A stretch of DNA of 64,000 nt from Acridotheres tristis (taxonomy: Eukaryota; Chordata; Aves; Passeriformes; Sturnidae), in contig CM072919.1 in the NCBI GenBank assembly GCA_037013685.1, positions 47,919,616-47,983,615 of the forward strand, given 5' to 3'. Shown one piece after another: positions 10,601 through 23,623 of this stretch (position 1 is the first letter of the stretch; every line of letters starts with the position of its first letter). The notes beneath the pieces were generated by a model that made no database searches, had not been told where the DNA came from, and worked only from the letters and a program-made list of their open reading frames with translations. Position numbers and translations under genes: made by a program.

Positions 10601-13600
10601 TGGAGAAGTAAGAATTGATATGTTTTCCTTTAAACAGAGATCTCTTTCTTTCCTCTAGTTGTCTTCCGACTTCCAAGCTGGAGAAGTCAGTAAGCTTCAC
10701 CTTCAGGGCTACTGGATACCTTTGTATATGAAATATGAAATATTTAATCAGGCTCCGTTTATGCCTTTTATATACCAGTATAATTTATGCTGGTGAATTT
10801 TGTAAGAAAAGTTGCAAACTAGCAAGGAAACCTCATAATTTGCCAGAGAAGTATATACAACCCATTTGTTTTCTCACAAAACCAAATAGAATTAACGGGC
10901 ATTGTGGAGCCACAGTCCCTGGAAAACATCAGCACTCTGACAGTTTCTTCCAGTTAACTGTTCTGAACATAACAGTTTCTTCCAGTCATCTAATCAGAAA
11001 TTAAGTGTCTACAAGCCAGAGCACAGAATCCCTTAATCTCATTTGCAGAGCAATTGTGCGTCAGGACATCAGCATTTAGACTAATATTGTCCTGTGATTT
11101 TTTCCTAATCTATCAATTTCAAAATGATGGGCGAGGATAGGATAATAATAGTATTTTTGGCAATTGCCGTCAGCTAAAGACCATTCCTAATTTATATTTC
11201 ATTCTTCTATATTACCAAAGGAGGAAGGATATGTCTATCTATATTAAAATGTTAACAGCAGGTGCCTATCTGTTAAGCCAGGTGTTGTTCTTTGTTATCA
11301 TGTATTATTATATTTCAGCAAAAACAGTACATATCCTTAACCATGTGTATGTGTACACACAGATTTAATATACAGGAAACTGTATATTGAAAACAAATAT
11401 ACATTTTTAAAAGAATACATAACTGATTCTTTCGAATTGCGCTTGATCAATTTTGACTCTTCAGCTTCACTTTTTCTATCAGCACAAACCAAAATGGATG
11501 CATATCAAAGCACTTATGTAAAGTGAGGTGAAATTTAATGACACACTCATGTCTAAAACTCTTGTCTAATAAAGCATACTTCCCAGGAAAAAAAAAACAA
11601 GTAGAATTGAATTCTCCATAACAAATTATTTTCAAGAAACTGAGCAGTCAGCAGAGGTAAAACACATAATTTCTGCCTTCTTTGGAGACATACAAAGAAT
11701 GAAAATAGATACTGAATTGTCATAAGCATAATCCTCAGCATCATCATCACAGAGAAAGAGTCCTGTTTCACTCTTCACTCAGTAGGAACTTGAAGAACTG
11801 AAAAGACACAGGATTGGATCCCATGCTTTCAGAGCCACTGTTGTGAGATTTATATATGGTCCTTCACAAACAGAAATATAATTATTGAATTTGCAGGGTA
11901 TAAATGTTTAAGACTTAGATGGGTAGTTTTCTAAAATACTACAAAACTTTGAATAATTCACAGTAATATCCTATGAGTGTATTTTTCTCAATCATACTGG
12001 AGATTTCTGCACCCAAAATATAATTAATTACTGGGCAGACACGTGTGACCGACTCCTCATGTGCTAGGAGGAAACATTGCAGAAGCAGGAATAGCCTCTG
12101 ACATCTGAAGAAGGAATGAATAAGAAAAAAAATCCTCTCTCTTGTGAGTGGTAGCTCTTAAATTTTTTTCCTCTTTTTTCTTCCCTTTTATTTCTGACTT
12201 TTTTTGTTTCTTTGGCTCTTGGTGCTATTATGGTAAGTACGGATTATTTCCATTTTTGGTTATACTTGCAGCATCTTAAGGGTGTTACTTTAATACAGTC
12301 AGTTTTCCTGTGTTGTACTAATGGGTGGCAACTGTGTGTTTTCCTAAGGAGTGGCTGTCATTGATCAAATTTCTCTTTATAGCTACATTTTACTTGTTCA
12401 TTTGGTGGCTGCTGTCACCAGTTTTCCATAAGAACCGACTTCTTCTAGCAGAATAAAATTAGACGAAGGTGTTTACTTTCAAATGAAGAAAACGGAAGTG
12501 ATATAGACTAGTCCAAAAGAACTTGAAGTGCACTGAATGAGCTTAGGCCAGCCATTTTTCATTTTAGCTTACCAATGACTGAGTAACTCTGTCCTGTCTT
12601 TGCTCTTCAAATATTCTGAGTTTCAATACAGAACTGTGAATGGAAAGAGGATATGTCTTTGGATACATATACATTTATATGGAGAAATTTGTGTGTGTGT
12701 ATGTGAATGCATGTACATGTGCATTGTAAAATTAAGTTGGTTTGGCAATTTCAGACTCTTTTCCTTTACAGACAGAAATTATCCAAGTAACAGTGAAACG
12801 AGATAGAAATTATATATACTACAGTCAATATACAGCTACAACTTTTAAGAATTACTAAAACTGTTGGAAAAAATAGAGGAACTTTTCTCCCAAATACTTT
12901 TTACTTGGAGTGGACTTGAGAGGAAAAACTGGCTAAAAATTGGACATAGGCTCTTTGAGGAGGGACAGAAGGATTAGGAATGTGAATTTGCTTTTCTACA
13001 GAAATTCCAAATTATCTTTGTTGTGAGAAACAACACTAACATCACATGTCATTTTCTGATAGATCATGCTAGAGGGGGAGTCTGTCTTATTAAAATATTA
13101 TTATTAAAATATTCCCTACAGGTCCAGTGAATAGAGACATTTCCGTAAGGAAATATCTGTGGAAACATGGCCAGAACTTCTCTGTATCACCCCTCATCAG
13201 GAAAATTTAACAGACTATTAGTTTAGAGCATAAAAATTAGGCATCTTCCAGTGTAGTTTGCATCCTGTTCTAATAGTTACTAAGCACTCAAGAAACTTCT
13301 GTGATAAGCCTATAGAAGCCTGCCTTATTATTTCTCAGCTTTTCTCTGCTGTCTCTGTCAGATTGAAATACTACTGGTTACCAAATGATTCCAACTTAAG
13401 ATCTAGTAGTAGGATAAAATGCCCATAAAAAAAAATCTCTTAATACAGATATGTGAAATGAAACCAAAAACCTTGTATCAAAAAGGAAAATATAGTTATT
13501 GTTATCACATCTGTCAAAAGAATTACCCTGTCTCAGTCAAACTCTTTTGCACTAGTTCCTGTAATAAAGGATCTAAAGGATGACTCCAGGAAGAGATCAA

Positions 13601-14651
13601 CTTGTTAACAGAACACCGTATATTGACTGTGTTCAAAAAGTCTGTATATTCAGCAAATCTCCATTGTAACACACCCTCTGCTATTGTAAGAACAGTAGTT
13701 CCTGTGGCGAGTATTTGACTCCAGTCTGAACTGTATCTTTTGCACTACAAAACTTCAAAGTCAGCCACTTCAGAGAAACGAGATGGAAATGCTTTTCCTT
13801 TAACTCTGCTTCACTGTTTAATGAAGAGTTCTGTCTTTAAAAGGCCTGTGGAGCTACAGCAGCAGAAAGTAAGGATAACAGGATAGAGTTGATCCAGACA
13901 ATGTTTAAGAATAGCAAGTTTATCCTGGTCATATTGAAAATATAATTTAATCTGTACCTAAATAGGACAGGTACAAGATCTTCGTCACTTGTGTCACTGT
14001 AAAAGTTGTGCAACTCTGCTGGAGGCAATTTTGGGGGACTGCCTGACACTAGATTTATGTCTGGTCTTCCAGCACCTGTAGAGTTTTTCTAAAACAACAG
14101 AAGAAAAATAAGTGTTTGGTTTACTCCTCCCAGACCTCGTCCTTCTCTGCAATAGGAAGGATTGAGGATTAGCTAAATTTAATTTGCTCTGGCTCAAAGG
14201 TCAGCAACAGCAGGCATTTGCTGGGTATTTGACCTTTAGCTTGTCACTTTCTAATAAAAAAACCAAAAAACATAAGGAAGACACTAATGTAGAAGCTGTA
14301 AACTGTTGGCTCATCCTTTTTTATTACACTTAATGTTCTTGTTTTACAATCTTACCACTCCCACAAGACTACAACTGTTACTATACAGGCACAAGCAATT
14401 GATGTGTGCTGATTTTGATGGTAACACGAAACTGGCTACATTAGAATGCTCTCGTTAATAACAGATGAAACTCTACTCTTTGTCAGCAAAAGTGTGTCTA
14501 GGGCAAACATTACAATTCTTTTTACAAAATCAAAGATCTAAAGTTAGAGGTAGAATATGATTCTGTCCTTGTTTACATCTCTTTTACAATGCACCTAGGC
14601 TTGTGAAAAGCTTAGAAGAATCAGTATGAGAGCTGGTGTTTGTGTATGTAA
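7691..14651. other. Unique AT-rich non-coding sequence
   Basis: About 7 kb with no gene or interspersed repeat I can name. It contains short simple sequence only: GCAA units near 9813-9828, a GT-rich stretch with CATGTACATG near 12692-12723 and small A/T runs. Open frames (for example 9899-10163 and 10735-11004) are short, have no motif and lack paired splice or promoter signals I would trust. Confidence 0.55.
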
Positions 14652-14669
14652 GTATGTGCATGCACATAC
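14652..14669. repeat. 18-bp perfect palindrome, alternating purine-pyrimidine
   Basis: The sequence GTATGTGCATGCACATAC equals its own reverse complement and alternates purine and pyrimidine throughout. Such DNA can adopt Z-form or a small cruciform under negative supercoiling. It lies in a longer run of TGTG/ACAT-rich sequence. Function is unknown. Confidence 0.7.
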
Positions 14670-17184
14670 AAATAAATATACATGTCCCGATTAACATAAG
14701 ATTCCTTATTATTCTTGATCCTGATTGAACAAAATTTTACAATTATGAACAACATTGTAATTTTGCCAAGATCTCCATTTAAAGAGAAACAGCTCCTTTG
14801 GTATTTGGTTGATAATTCTTCAGGTTTACTCTCTTTTCAGCTAACAGGAACTGGTTACCACAATTGAATAAACCAATGTAACCTAACGTGATTACAAAAC
14901 CACTTACACAGAGCACAGTATGTAGGACATGGGACTTCAAGTTCCTAGCCTCCAGACTCCATTATTAGTGCAGTCTTAGAAAAACATCTTTGCCATGTGA
15001 ACATATTTTTCCATCAGAAGTATATTTTTAAATGTTGATTATTTTGACAATGTTTGCTGGTGTGTGGGTGTGGGTGTGTGCGCGCCCATGCACCACATGT
15101 AAATCAGGGCAGATTAATTTAAACTTACAGAGCTATGCTAACTGGCTCCCATTGGTAATCAAGAACCAATTCTTTTAATCTTGAAGATCCTGCTCAGAAT
15201 GCACTGGGAGAAAAAAAAGATTGGAGCAAACATATGACTGTTGTAAATGAAGATAGTTGTGCTGATTTCAGTGGAGCTCTGCCAGCGTATACCACCTAAG
15301 GGTTTGGTAAAATAGTTTCAGGCAAAGAAGGTACATTCCTTTCAGAGGATTAATTATGTTTTATATGCACTTACTGGGTACTTTTGGGGTAAGTTGGCTA
15401 CATTATAAAAAGCAGGTAATAAAAAGAAAAAAGTAACCTGAATTTGTAGGTGGTCCATTTTATTGGACTAAAAATAAAAGGCAAGCATTTGCAAATCACA
15501 GTGTCTTCCTTAAGAGCTAGAGAGGAGGGCAAGTTGGGGCAGCAGAAATTAGAGCCTGGTTCTGATTCAGACTTCATAATTATATTCTGAGACAGAGATC
15601 AAAGCAGGAGTTGAGCAGGAAATGGCAAAGAGAAAGTCAGGTATCACACCCTTCTCTGTCGCCATCATGAGCCAAAATTTGGAAGCCAGTCCACTGTGGT
15701 GAATGCATGTGTTTGTTTAAAATAATTGCCTTGACTGAAGCTCATTATTGTTTTCTTCTGACTGCATTAGGTGGAAGTTACTGCCAGCGTGTTTCTGGCG
15801 GTACAGGGAGCCAGTTTAGTACAGCTGCCATCATTAACACTTGACAAAAAATCCTGGAGTTTTAATTCAGCTTCTAGTCAGGCTTTCCCAGGTGAAGTGC
15901 TGCTGAAACAGGGAAAGTGGACTTGAAGTCAATGAAGACTTACTTCCATCTTCCATAATGCCCTAGTGAAAAGAGAAAACACCATCCAGAAATTTCAGCA
16001 GGTTGATTCACAATGAAGCAACGGGATGTATTAGTTCAATGACTGTACAGAGATCTTTTTCTTCTTTGTTTCTTGCTTTCCTACTCTGCTTTGCATAGAG
16101 TGTCAGATGAAGAAGCAGTTTTGGCAAGACAGTAGTGAAGTGGATCAGTCTGCATACCCGCAATTTTCTAATGGGTATGTAGGCTGTGAAAAGAATATTC
16201 TTGATGTAGGTCACAGCCTCCAGACCAGCATTAATGTAAAGTTTGCCAGCTATCTCAGTCTTTATTTTATCAAACACTGTTTGTTCCATGAGGTCTCTGC
16301 CCTACCAACTGCATTAGCATTTGTAATTAACTGATTCGACCAGGGAAGATGAAATTGCAGTTCTTGTCTTTGCAGCTAATGGAAATGCAGCAACATCTGT
16401 TGAAACTGGAGAATCTTCATATTTGTTTAAAATTTTTAAACCTCATCCTTGTGCGTGGAGACATAATAAACATATAATTCAAACACACAAACTGAAACTT
16501 GGTTTTATTTTCTTTGGTGTCAATTTCATTTGCTAATTTGTGGGTTGGGTTTGGAATAACAACAAGTCATTTGCTGGGAAGGAGTGAATAGCTGGCCCTG
16601 GAGGTAATATCTAATCTACTCTGTTTTGATAGTTGCCTGCCCTGAGGGAAACCCCCAGCTAGAGGGGCAGACCTACTGTACAGACCTAGCTAAGCCTCTG
16701 CTCAGATTCTTCCTGTTAAGCTTTCCCTCTTGAAAACAGTCATCTTAAAACTCTTTGTAGAGGTGCACAAGGGGTTTAGAGTAATCCCTAAGATGTCTGT
16801 GCATACAGCACAATGTACTCATTATAGAATAAGTGAGGCAGGAGCTGCTAAATAGAAAAGGCTATGATGTATGATAAAATGGGGAAGTCTGCTGTGGGTA
16901 CAAGTGAAGAATCTGAGAGGACAGGCAGTATTCAGCTTATAGAAGTCGTCCATTTTATAAATCATCAGAACATTAGTAGCCACATTTTTTTTCATGTAGG
17001 GACTTAACTCTTTAGCTTACAATTATACAAAAACTTCCAGAGGCTTTTGTGATGGGTCCTAAAGCAGGTTTCATTCCCCCCCACTTTCAAGCACAGTCTT
17101 ACAAAGCTGTACAGCACAAACTCAGACCTTCAAGGTAATCTGGTTTTGCTCACACAACAGAACTTGGTCAAAATTTCTTCAACT
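14670..17184. other. Unique AT-rich sequence
   Basis: No gene is recognised. A short GT-rich, partly alternating tract (GTGTGGGTGTGGGTGTGTGCGCGC) lies at about 15060-15085. The two overlapping frames at 16008-16334 are antiparallel chance frames without family similarity. Confidence 0.55.
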
Positions 17185-17220
17185 TCACACAGTTGCTCAC
17201 ACAGTTGTTCACACAGTTAT
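17185..17220 (+). repeat. Triplicated 12-mer next to hexamer array
   Basis: Three tandem copies of a 12-bp unit, TCACACAGTTGC, TCACACAGTTGT and TCACACAGTTAT, differ only in the last two bases. They end about 40 bp before the (TTCCCC)n array and look like a separate slippage or duplication event. Confidence 0.9.
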
Positions 17221-17261
17221 TCTGAAATGTTGCTCCTTGCTCATCTGTCCCTTCCGTTCCC

Positions 17262-17475
17262 TTCCCCTTCCCCTTCCCCTTCCCCTTCCCCTTCCCCTTC
17301 CCCTTCCCCTTCCCCTTCCCTTCCCCTTCCCCTTCCCCTTCCCCTTCCCCTTCCCCTTCCCCTTCCCCTTCCCCTTCCCCTTCCCCTTCCCCTTCCCCTT
17401 CCCCTTCCCCTTCCCCTTCCCCTTCCCCTTCCCCTTCCCCTTCCCCTTCCCCTTCTCCTTCCCCTTCCCCTTCCC
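17262..17475 (+). repeat. (TTCCCC)n hexanucleotide array
   Basis: 214 bp made of 34 TTCCCC units and two 5-bp TTCCC units (17316-17320 and 17471-17475). The only substitution is C to T at 17456. On the - strand it is (GGGGAA)n, with runs of four G separated by two A, a strong intramolecular G-quadruplex pattern. It is also a pure polypurine/polypyrimidine tract able to form triplex DNA. The unit has no stop codon in any frame, so five frames of 100 aa or more cross it (LP/FP/SP repeats on +, GEGE/GKGK/GRGR on -). These are not genes. The length and near purity imply recent expansion and probable length variation. Confidence 0.97.
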
Positions 17476-17515
17476 TTCCTGGAACTTCCATTCCCTTCCC
17501 GGAACTTCCCTTTCC
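17476..17515 (+). repeat. Tandem 20-mer with two TTCN3GAA motifs
   Basis: Two adjacent 20-bp copies (17476-17495 and 17496-17515) match at 17 of 20 positions. Each starts with a palindromic TTC-N3-GAA element: TTCCTGGAA at 17476 and TTCCCGGAA at 17496. TTCN3GAA is the known STAT-type binding core. The pair spaced 20 bp apart could act as a site, or may simply be a decayed edge of the hexamer array. Confidence 0.65.
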
Positions 17516-20500
17516 ACCCTGCCGCTCCCACCACTCTAGACAGCGAGATCACAACTTTTACAAGCAGGACAAAGGAGTCATTGGGCTCATTAGGTCAAAA
17601 AGTGCATTTCTAACCCATCCTTGGGAGCAACATCTACGGTCTTTGCAGAGTAATGAATGACTGCATAACACAGCCAGAACCAAAACAGCTGCCCAGAGGC
17701 AGGTCAGTCCTTTCTCAAAGTAATCTGGCACTGACTCTTGTCAAGAATCAATTTTTCGGTATGATCTGGTGAATCCTCCCGACAGGAGGGTCACCTGAAA
17801 GCTGTATCAGTTTGCCTTGTCTTTCACTCGCTCCTGTGCCAGCTGAAGCTGTTTCCTGCTGGAGAGCCTCGGGAGAGGAACAGGCAGTGTACCTAGCAAT
17901 CAGCTCCCTCACACTTGTCTTTCTGTTCAGCCTGAAGGTGTCATAAATTGCAAAAGAAAGAGTTGCTTTGAGTTATGTCAAAATGTATGTTCCATTTCAT
18001 TTCAACTGCTCATCTTTTGGAAACAGAAACAGCTATCTAACTATTCAGGTACCAATGGCCAGAACTTTGCCATTCAGCAGACAGAATAAGATAATAAATT
18101 ATTTGTGTTTGTTAACAAAGCCACATTTTAAAACAATGTGCTGTTTAAATGCTGGAAATGAATGTGTAAAATCCTTCCGGCCTGATCTGTCAAGATGTTT
18201 GAGAGTCTATTGGCCTTTCAGCTGACAAACGCCAGGCTGCAGTTACAACTGTAGAAAACTTTAAATTTCTTCCTTCCTGTTGCTTTCAGGAAAGACTTGC
18301 CCTTTTCTAGGACACTGGCATGATACTCTTGGGGCTTTTTTTCCCATATAAGAAATATACTTATATTTTTCAGTTTTCTAGACTTCAAAATCACTCACAT
18401 ATCTAAACTTCATGTTCTTAAAGGAAATTCTCAGCACATACAGCAGCATTACTTTCGTGTTCTAGGTGTGCACAAAGAATAAAAAAATGTAAAGAATTAT
18501 AGAGAAATATGGTCCTGTAAAATTAAAAATCACAGTTATTGAAAGACATTATATATGGAAGGGCACAGTTTTCATAAGGTAGTGATTTCTGAGACTTGTC
18601 CTCAGTAAAAGTAATTTCTGTAATAGGCTGGGCAACTTGTGTTATCCAATGTGTTATGTGGGTTTATTACTGATATTTTAATTAAATATTGCTTGCAATT
18701 AATTGTGTGAAATCCTTTTATTATCTCCCTCTGTGTAGATTGTAGCAAGTTCAGTGTAGACCAAGTGTGTATTCTTGGGACCTAAATACATGAGGCAAGT
18801 CCACAATCCAGATGGTGAAGGTGTAATGGCAATTGTGCCAGATTCGCGTTTATTTTCACAGGAAACACTCCAGAGTTTTTTTGCAAATATTCAGACTAGC
18901 CATTTGGCAAGAACAGGCTGGAGTTTGAATTGCATTGCTCAGTGGAAAATGAAGGGAAAGGGTGGCTAGATCCTAGAAGATATTCAGAGACTGAAGATCC
19001 ACAGGGTTCGAGTGGATGCTTCGATTCCTAGAAAATTGCTTCAATTTGTGCTTGTAGGATTTCAAGACCAAATAAATTTTAATTCAAAGGGCCTAAAGTC
19101 TCTCAGTGATGCATATTCTTGCCAATCAGATCTGGGAATTTCACACAGCTCTGGCTTTTATCCCTGATCCTACTTGGCTTTCACCAAGTGAGTGAATTTC
19201 TGAATTTCTGCTCTTCACCTCACTCAAGTGTTTCTCAGGTTTTTTGTTGGGATTTTTGTTCTCTTCCAAGGTCATAGGATTATACCTTTCTCTGAGAAAT
19301 TATCCATTTGAATCTCCTAGATAGGATTACTTCTTTCCTTTTCAAGTTTGTTGTGGCAGTGGTGGAAGGAGGCAATATGTCTTGTCTTCTACTTTTGAAG
19401 ATGTCTTCTCTTGGCTTCTGTGGTTTTAGTACTTCTTTCTCTCACTAATCAAAATTCCAAATAAGCCTTTTATTTTTGTCCCAAAAACTCTTTCAATCCT
19501 TTATCATTAGTAAGTTACTCCAGCCAATTCATTAATTTACCAGTTGTAATTTACCAGCCAGCATAACCTAGCAAAATCCCTTCTTCTGCCACCTGGATAT
19601 TATTGCAATAAAAGAAAAAAAGTTTTAAAAAATCAGTAATTCTACTTCAAAACTAAAGAAAAAAACAAGACATGGGTATTTTTAGCTAGCAAGCAGCTGA
19701 CTAGGACTCAGAATATACTTTTCACATTCTTGTAGCAAATGTGCAGCCATGTGACTGTGCTAACTAAAAGCCATGGTAATTAACATCTTGGTCATTTCGA
19801 GTCACGTTTCCCTTACTGATCCTCAGCAAGAACTGTGTGGTGGCTGTGGCCACTCGCTTAGTGAAGGTATCAGTGGAAGTCTGGCAGCTGAGGGCAACTT
19901 GTGTCATCCTCTCAGCCCTCCAGCAAAAATCCTTAATGTTTGTTCAGCCCTGACGTAAGCATTCAACCACCCATTGCTGGCACCATTCCTCTTTCTTCTC
20001 TCTTTACTTCTGTTGGGGGAACCACCAGAGAAATGGGAGAAGAAGAGGTACAGGGAGTGGCCATCAGCAAATACAGTGATGGAGGCCACAGTGATGGATG
20101 GCAAATAAAGAAACACATTTGGGTCACCTATATATATCTGTGTTTCTCTTGCACTTTTTCACTTTAATTAATCTGGTCTTTTTCCTCCAATCCCCAGAGC
20201 AATATAAATCATATATGTCTGCATCCTTCTTACAGGTATTATTCACTTGATTCACAGGCGTGCTATAGGCTAGGCACATCACAAGTGAAAAATACAAATT
20301 TTTTGCCCCAAAGATTTTGCATCCTGCAGTCCCTACACCACCGACATTTAGGACTATATGTATGCAAAGGCCTTTAATTTCCTCCAAGCAGTACATAGTC
20401 AAGGGGCTTTCCTGAGAAATAAGGGCTATTTCCAAGAAAGGATGAAGGAAAAATAGGTTTGCAGCTCTTGAAGGAAGCTTCTGACTCACCAGGTTTGGCC

Positions 20501-22012
20501 CACTGCATCCAAAAAAGACGAGGTTTGCCATGAAAAGCCCTTAAAACATCCATTCCACATATCATCAACAGACTACCACAGTACATCACAGTAGATTTCT
20601 GAGCTACCAAATGGACTAAAAGGTGGATTTTGCCACAGGAAAAAAAAATGGAAGGGATCAGAGGAACCACAGTCTTGTAAGTAGTGAACATTTGCCCTAA
20701 CTAAACATAAAGTTGCTTTTAGGCTGTAGGCTACACTTGCCTTCTTCAGACATGAGTGGCAAAAGAAGGAAAAAGTGCCTTCAATTTCGGAAAACAAAAA
20801 CGAATTAGGAAATAAAAATCTAATTTTCTAAAACTGTTAGCTGATGAGCCTGATGAGTCCACCAGTGCACTTTGCTGGGAAAGGATGATGCCATTATAAG
20901 CAGCAGCACAACTCAGAATCAAAAGAAATATTATCTTTTCTTTGTCTGAACTTCACAGTGCTGATTACTTTTGATTTTATTCCATAGAATTATTTAATTT
21001 AAACCATACTTAGGTAGCTTCTTCTTAAGTTATTTAAGTTAGGTAGTAATTTTCAAGATGTGTTACGAATTTGATGAAAACTCCAAATATACAGATAAAT
21101 AAATGTTACTGCTTAGAATATCAATCTGATTTCATGATCATGAAATAAAATATACTTTCAATGCATTTTTTTTTTACAAAGTAGCCCTTCACATATGTAT
21201 GAAGGGACACATTTCTGCTGTCTGTGTCCACCTCTAAAAATGGCAGCCACTGCTATGAATGCAGATTGTAGAAGAAAAAGAGAGATTTTATCCAGTTCCA
21301 AATTCCCAATGAGATATTTCTAAACACACACACAGAGAAAACTTATGTATTTGCATGACTTCTCTGCACACATGCTTAAAATAGTATGAAATTGGCCACC
21401 GTTCAGATGAGTCAAAATAAATGATAGGGCCAGCAATAAAATTACATTAATATGTCTAGATAGTGACTTCCCCCAGGCTCTGCAACTTGTGAGACCAGGC
21501 CAGCAGACCACCACCCATCTCCCTGATGCACAATCTGCTCATATCAAACTCTTCACTGCGATGCTTGAAAGATTCCTGATCCCCAAGGAAAACAATAGAC
21601 GGTCAGGAAACTCTGTGCTAAGTTCAGAAACTATTTCAGATGTAGTGTACAATGCCTGAAAAGAAAATGAACTTATTACTCACAGCTGCATTTTAGCATA
21701 TTGAGAGATGAAGTTTTTGGGGGCCCCCTTATATTTTCTTTGGCCTCCACACAAATTGTTGACATCATTTATTCATTGCCATTCATCTGCTGTTGTTCTG
21801 AGTTTAAAGCTGTATTTCAAAGATGGGGGAAGGTCTCGTCAATCAATGGGGCAGTTCCTCTGGGAACTCCTGAACCTTTCCTATTGCCTGAAGACTACAA
21901 AAACTAAATCCAGTAGTCATGGATACCTTTAAAATTTTCACTTAGTGAATTCAGGGCTCTAAAAATTTAAATAAATAACTAAACTCACTCATAAGTAGAA
22001 AATTGCAACTGA
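17516..22012. other. Unique AT-rich non-coding sequence
   Basis: No gene or known repeat is recognised. Frames at 18775-18969, 19773-20167 and 20124-20797 were read for known domains and show none. A weak inverted repeat (CCCTTCA...TGAAGGG) lies near 21186-21207. The region is otherwise featureless to me. Confidence 0.5.
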
Positions 22013-22160
22013 CCAAGTGACTGAGGTTGGAAGGGGCCTCTGGAGGTCATGTGGTCCAACCAACTTGCTCTAGCAAGGACATCTAGAGCTGGTTGCCCAG
22101 GCCATATCTCCAAGGATGCAGAGTCCACAACATCCTTGGGCACCTGTATTTGAGTTTGTG
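22013..22160 (-). mobile_element. CR1 LINE, short 3' end
   Basis: The + strand reads ACTGAGGTTGGAAGGGGCC, CTCTGGAGGTCATGTGGTCC, then GAGCTGGTTGCCCAGGCCAT and AAGGATGCAGAGTCCACAAC. This is the reverse complement of a CR1 3' UTR. Only about 150 bp remains. The terminal octamer repeat (normally AGAATCACAGAAT on this strand) has decayed, since the sequence before 22013 no longer matches. It is of the same tail type as the copy at 50051. Confidence 0.92.
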
Positions 22161-23623
22161 CTCATAGAATACTAGGTTTTCTTATATTTTGGCTATCAGC
22201 ATTCTGTGAGTGTTATTCCTAAAGCCCAGGTACTCATGCTGACTTTCATAATGTGCCATGAAGAAAGAGTGAGAAGTCAAGGATGACAGCAGGCATGAGG
22301 AGATAAAACTTCTGAATTAATGTCTTTAATATTGATTTGCACAAATTAATTACAACTGTTAGGCAACCACTTTACAGAAAAGTCGTGACTCAGAAGCCAT
22401 GGGCTAACATACAACAGCTCACCTGTGATTATGAATTAAGTGCTTGAAGATCACTAAAGGTCTTGGCTTAGCTGATTAAATTGCTATTTAGTTTAAACTT
22501 CAGCACAATGGTAACTCTGTACACTACAGTAGTGTAAGTGGTTACTGGTTGTTTTTTGGGGCTATGCAGTACCATCCTTATGTAGATGAAGTTGCTTTTG
22601 ATGTGGAGAACCAGGACAAAGCTCACTCAGCAGAGTTAGGCAGAGGCTGTGCTGTATTTTACAGTCATCCATGTAAATAGAACTGGGATTGCATGGAATT
22701 TTACATATCCAAACTTAAAGCATGGTGGAAATGGGCCACCAGTCTAAATCAGTAGATTTCAATCACTCTGCAGCAGCAAAAGAAGTACAGCTCCTGCACT
22801 GTGCATTGTCATTTCAAAAGGTACACGTAAGAATCTTATCCCTTTTCCCCTCTTGGTCAGACAAATTTTCTGAGATGTCACTTTTTGCCAGGTCTCTTTT
22901 TCATTGAAATGTACCCTTTTTCTAATAGATATATGCTATATGTTTGCAGTAATTACAGAAGATGTTGTCCTTTTCATTTATGCCTGCACAATCCAGTTTG
23001 ACATCGTGTCATAAAAGTTTATGTGTTGTGTTCTCTGAGCTCCTTACTAATATCCCTGGCATTCTCCCTGACTATCCAAAATCAATACCCTTGCTCCTCT
23101 CTCAATAAAAAATGGAGCATTGAACAGGGTCCAAATGTGCTCACTGACAATTTCCAGCAATTAGATGTTGTGCTAACAAATGACCTTCCCATGGGGTGAT
23201 AAAGTAGGACCAAAAGAATCACCAATGTCTTTCTCAGGGGAGCTTGCAATTAACTGGGACTTTTAAGAAGTGGATTCAGTCTTCATCCCTGTTTCTGTCA
23301 TTGCATATTCACAGAGATATTGAAATCACAATAGAGAGGCATTCATATTAGGAACCTTAGCAATCAATTTTTACTTGCAGATGTTGGATTGTAATCAATG
23401 TTAATTAAACAGACTCCTTTTCAGACCAGGCTAAACTGAGAGACAACTGTGTACATTTTTGACCAAGACAACTGATTTTGCTGGCCTTCAGAAAAGAATA
23501 GGGATGGCTTTGTGAGCAATAACAGAAAACAAGACTAGGGAAAATAAAATAAAGAGACCGTAAGTCCTTTATGACAATATGCCTTATATACCTTCAGAAA
23601 TAGATGAAGCAGCTGCAAATACC
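22161..23623. other. Unique AT-rich sequence
   Basis: No gene is recognised. A perfect 17-nt hairpin (TACACTAC, A, GTAGTGTA) is at 22520-22536. Nothing else stands out. Confidence 0.5.

Noticed and set aside
17146..17613. Several frames of 100-155 aa with LP, FP, GE, GK or GR repeats
   Set aside because: All arise because (TTCCCC)n has no stop in any frame on either strand. The non-repeat ends match nothing known.
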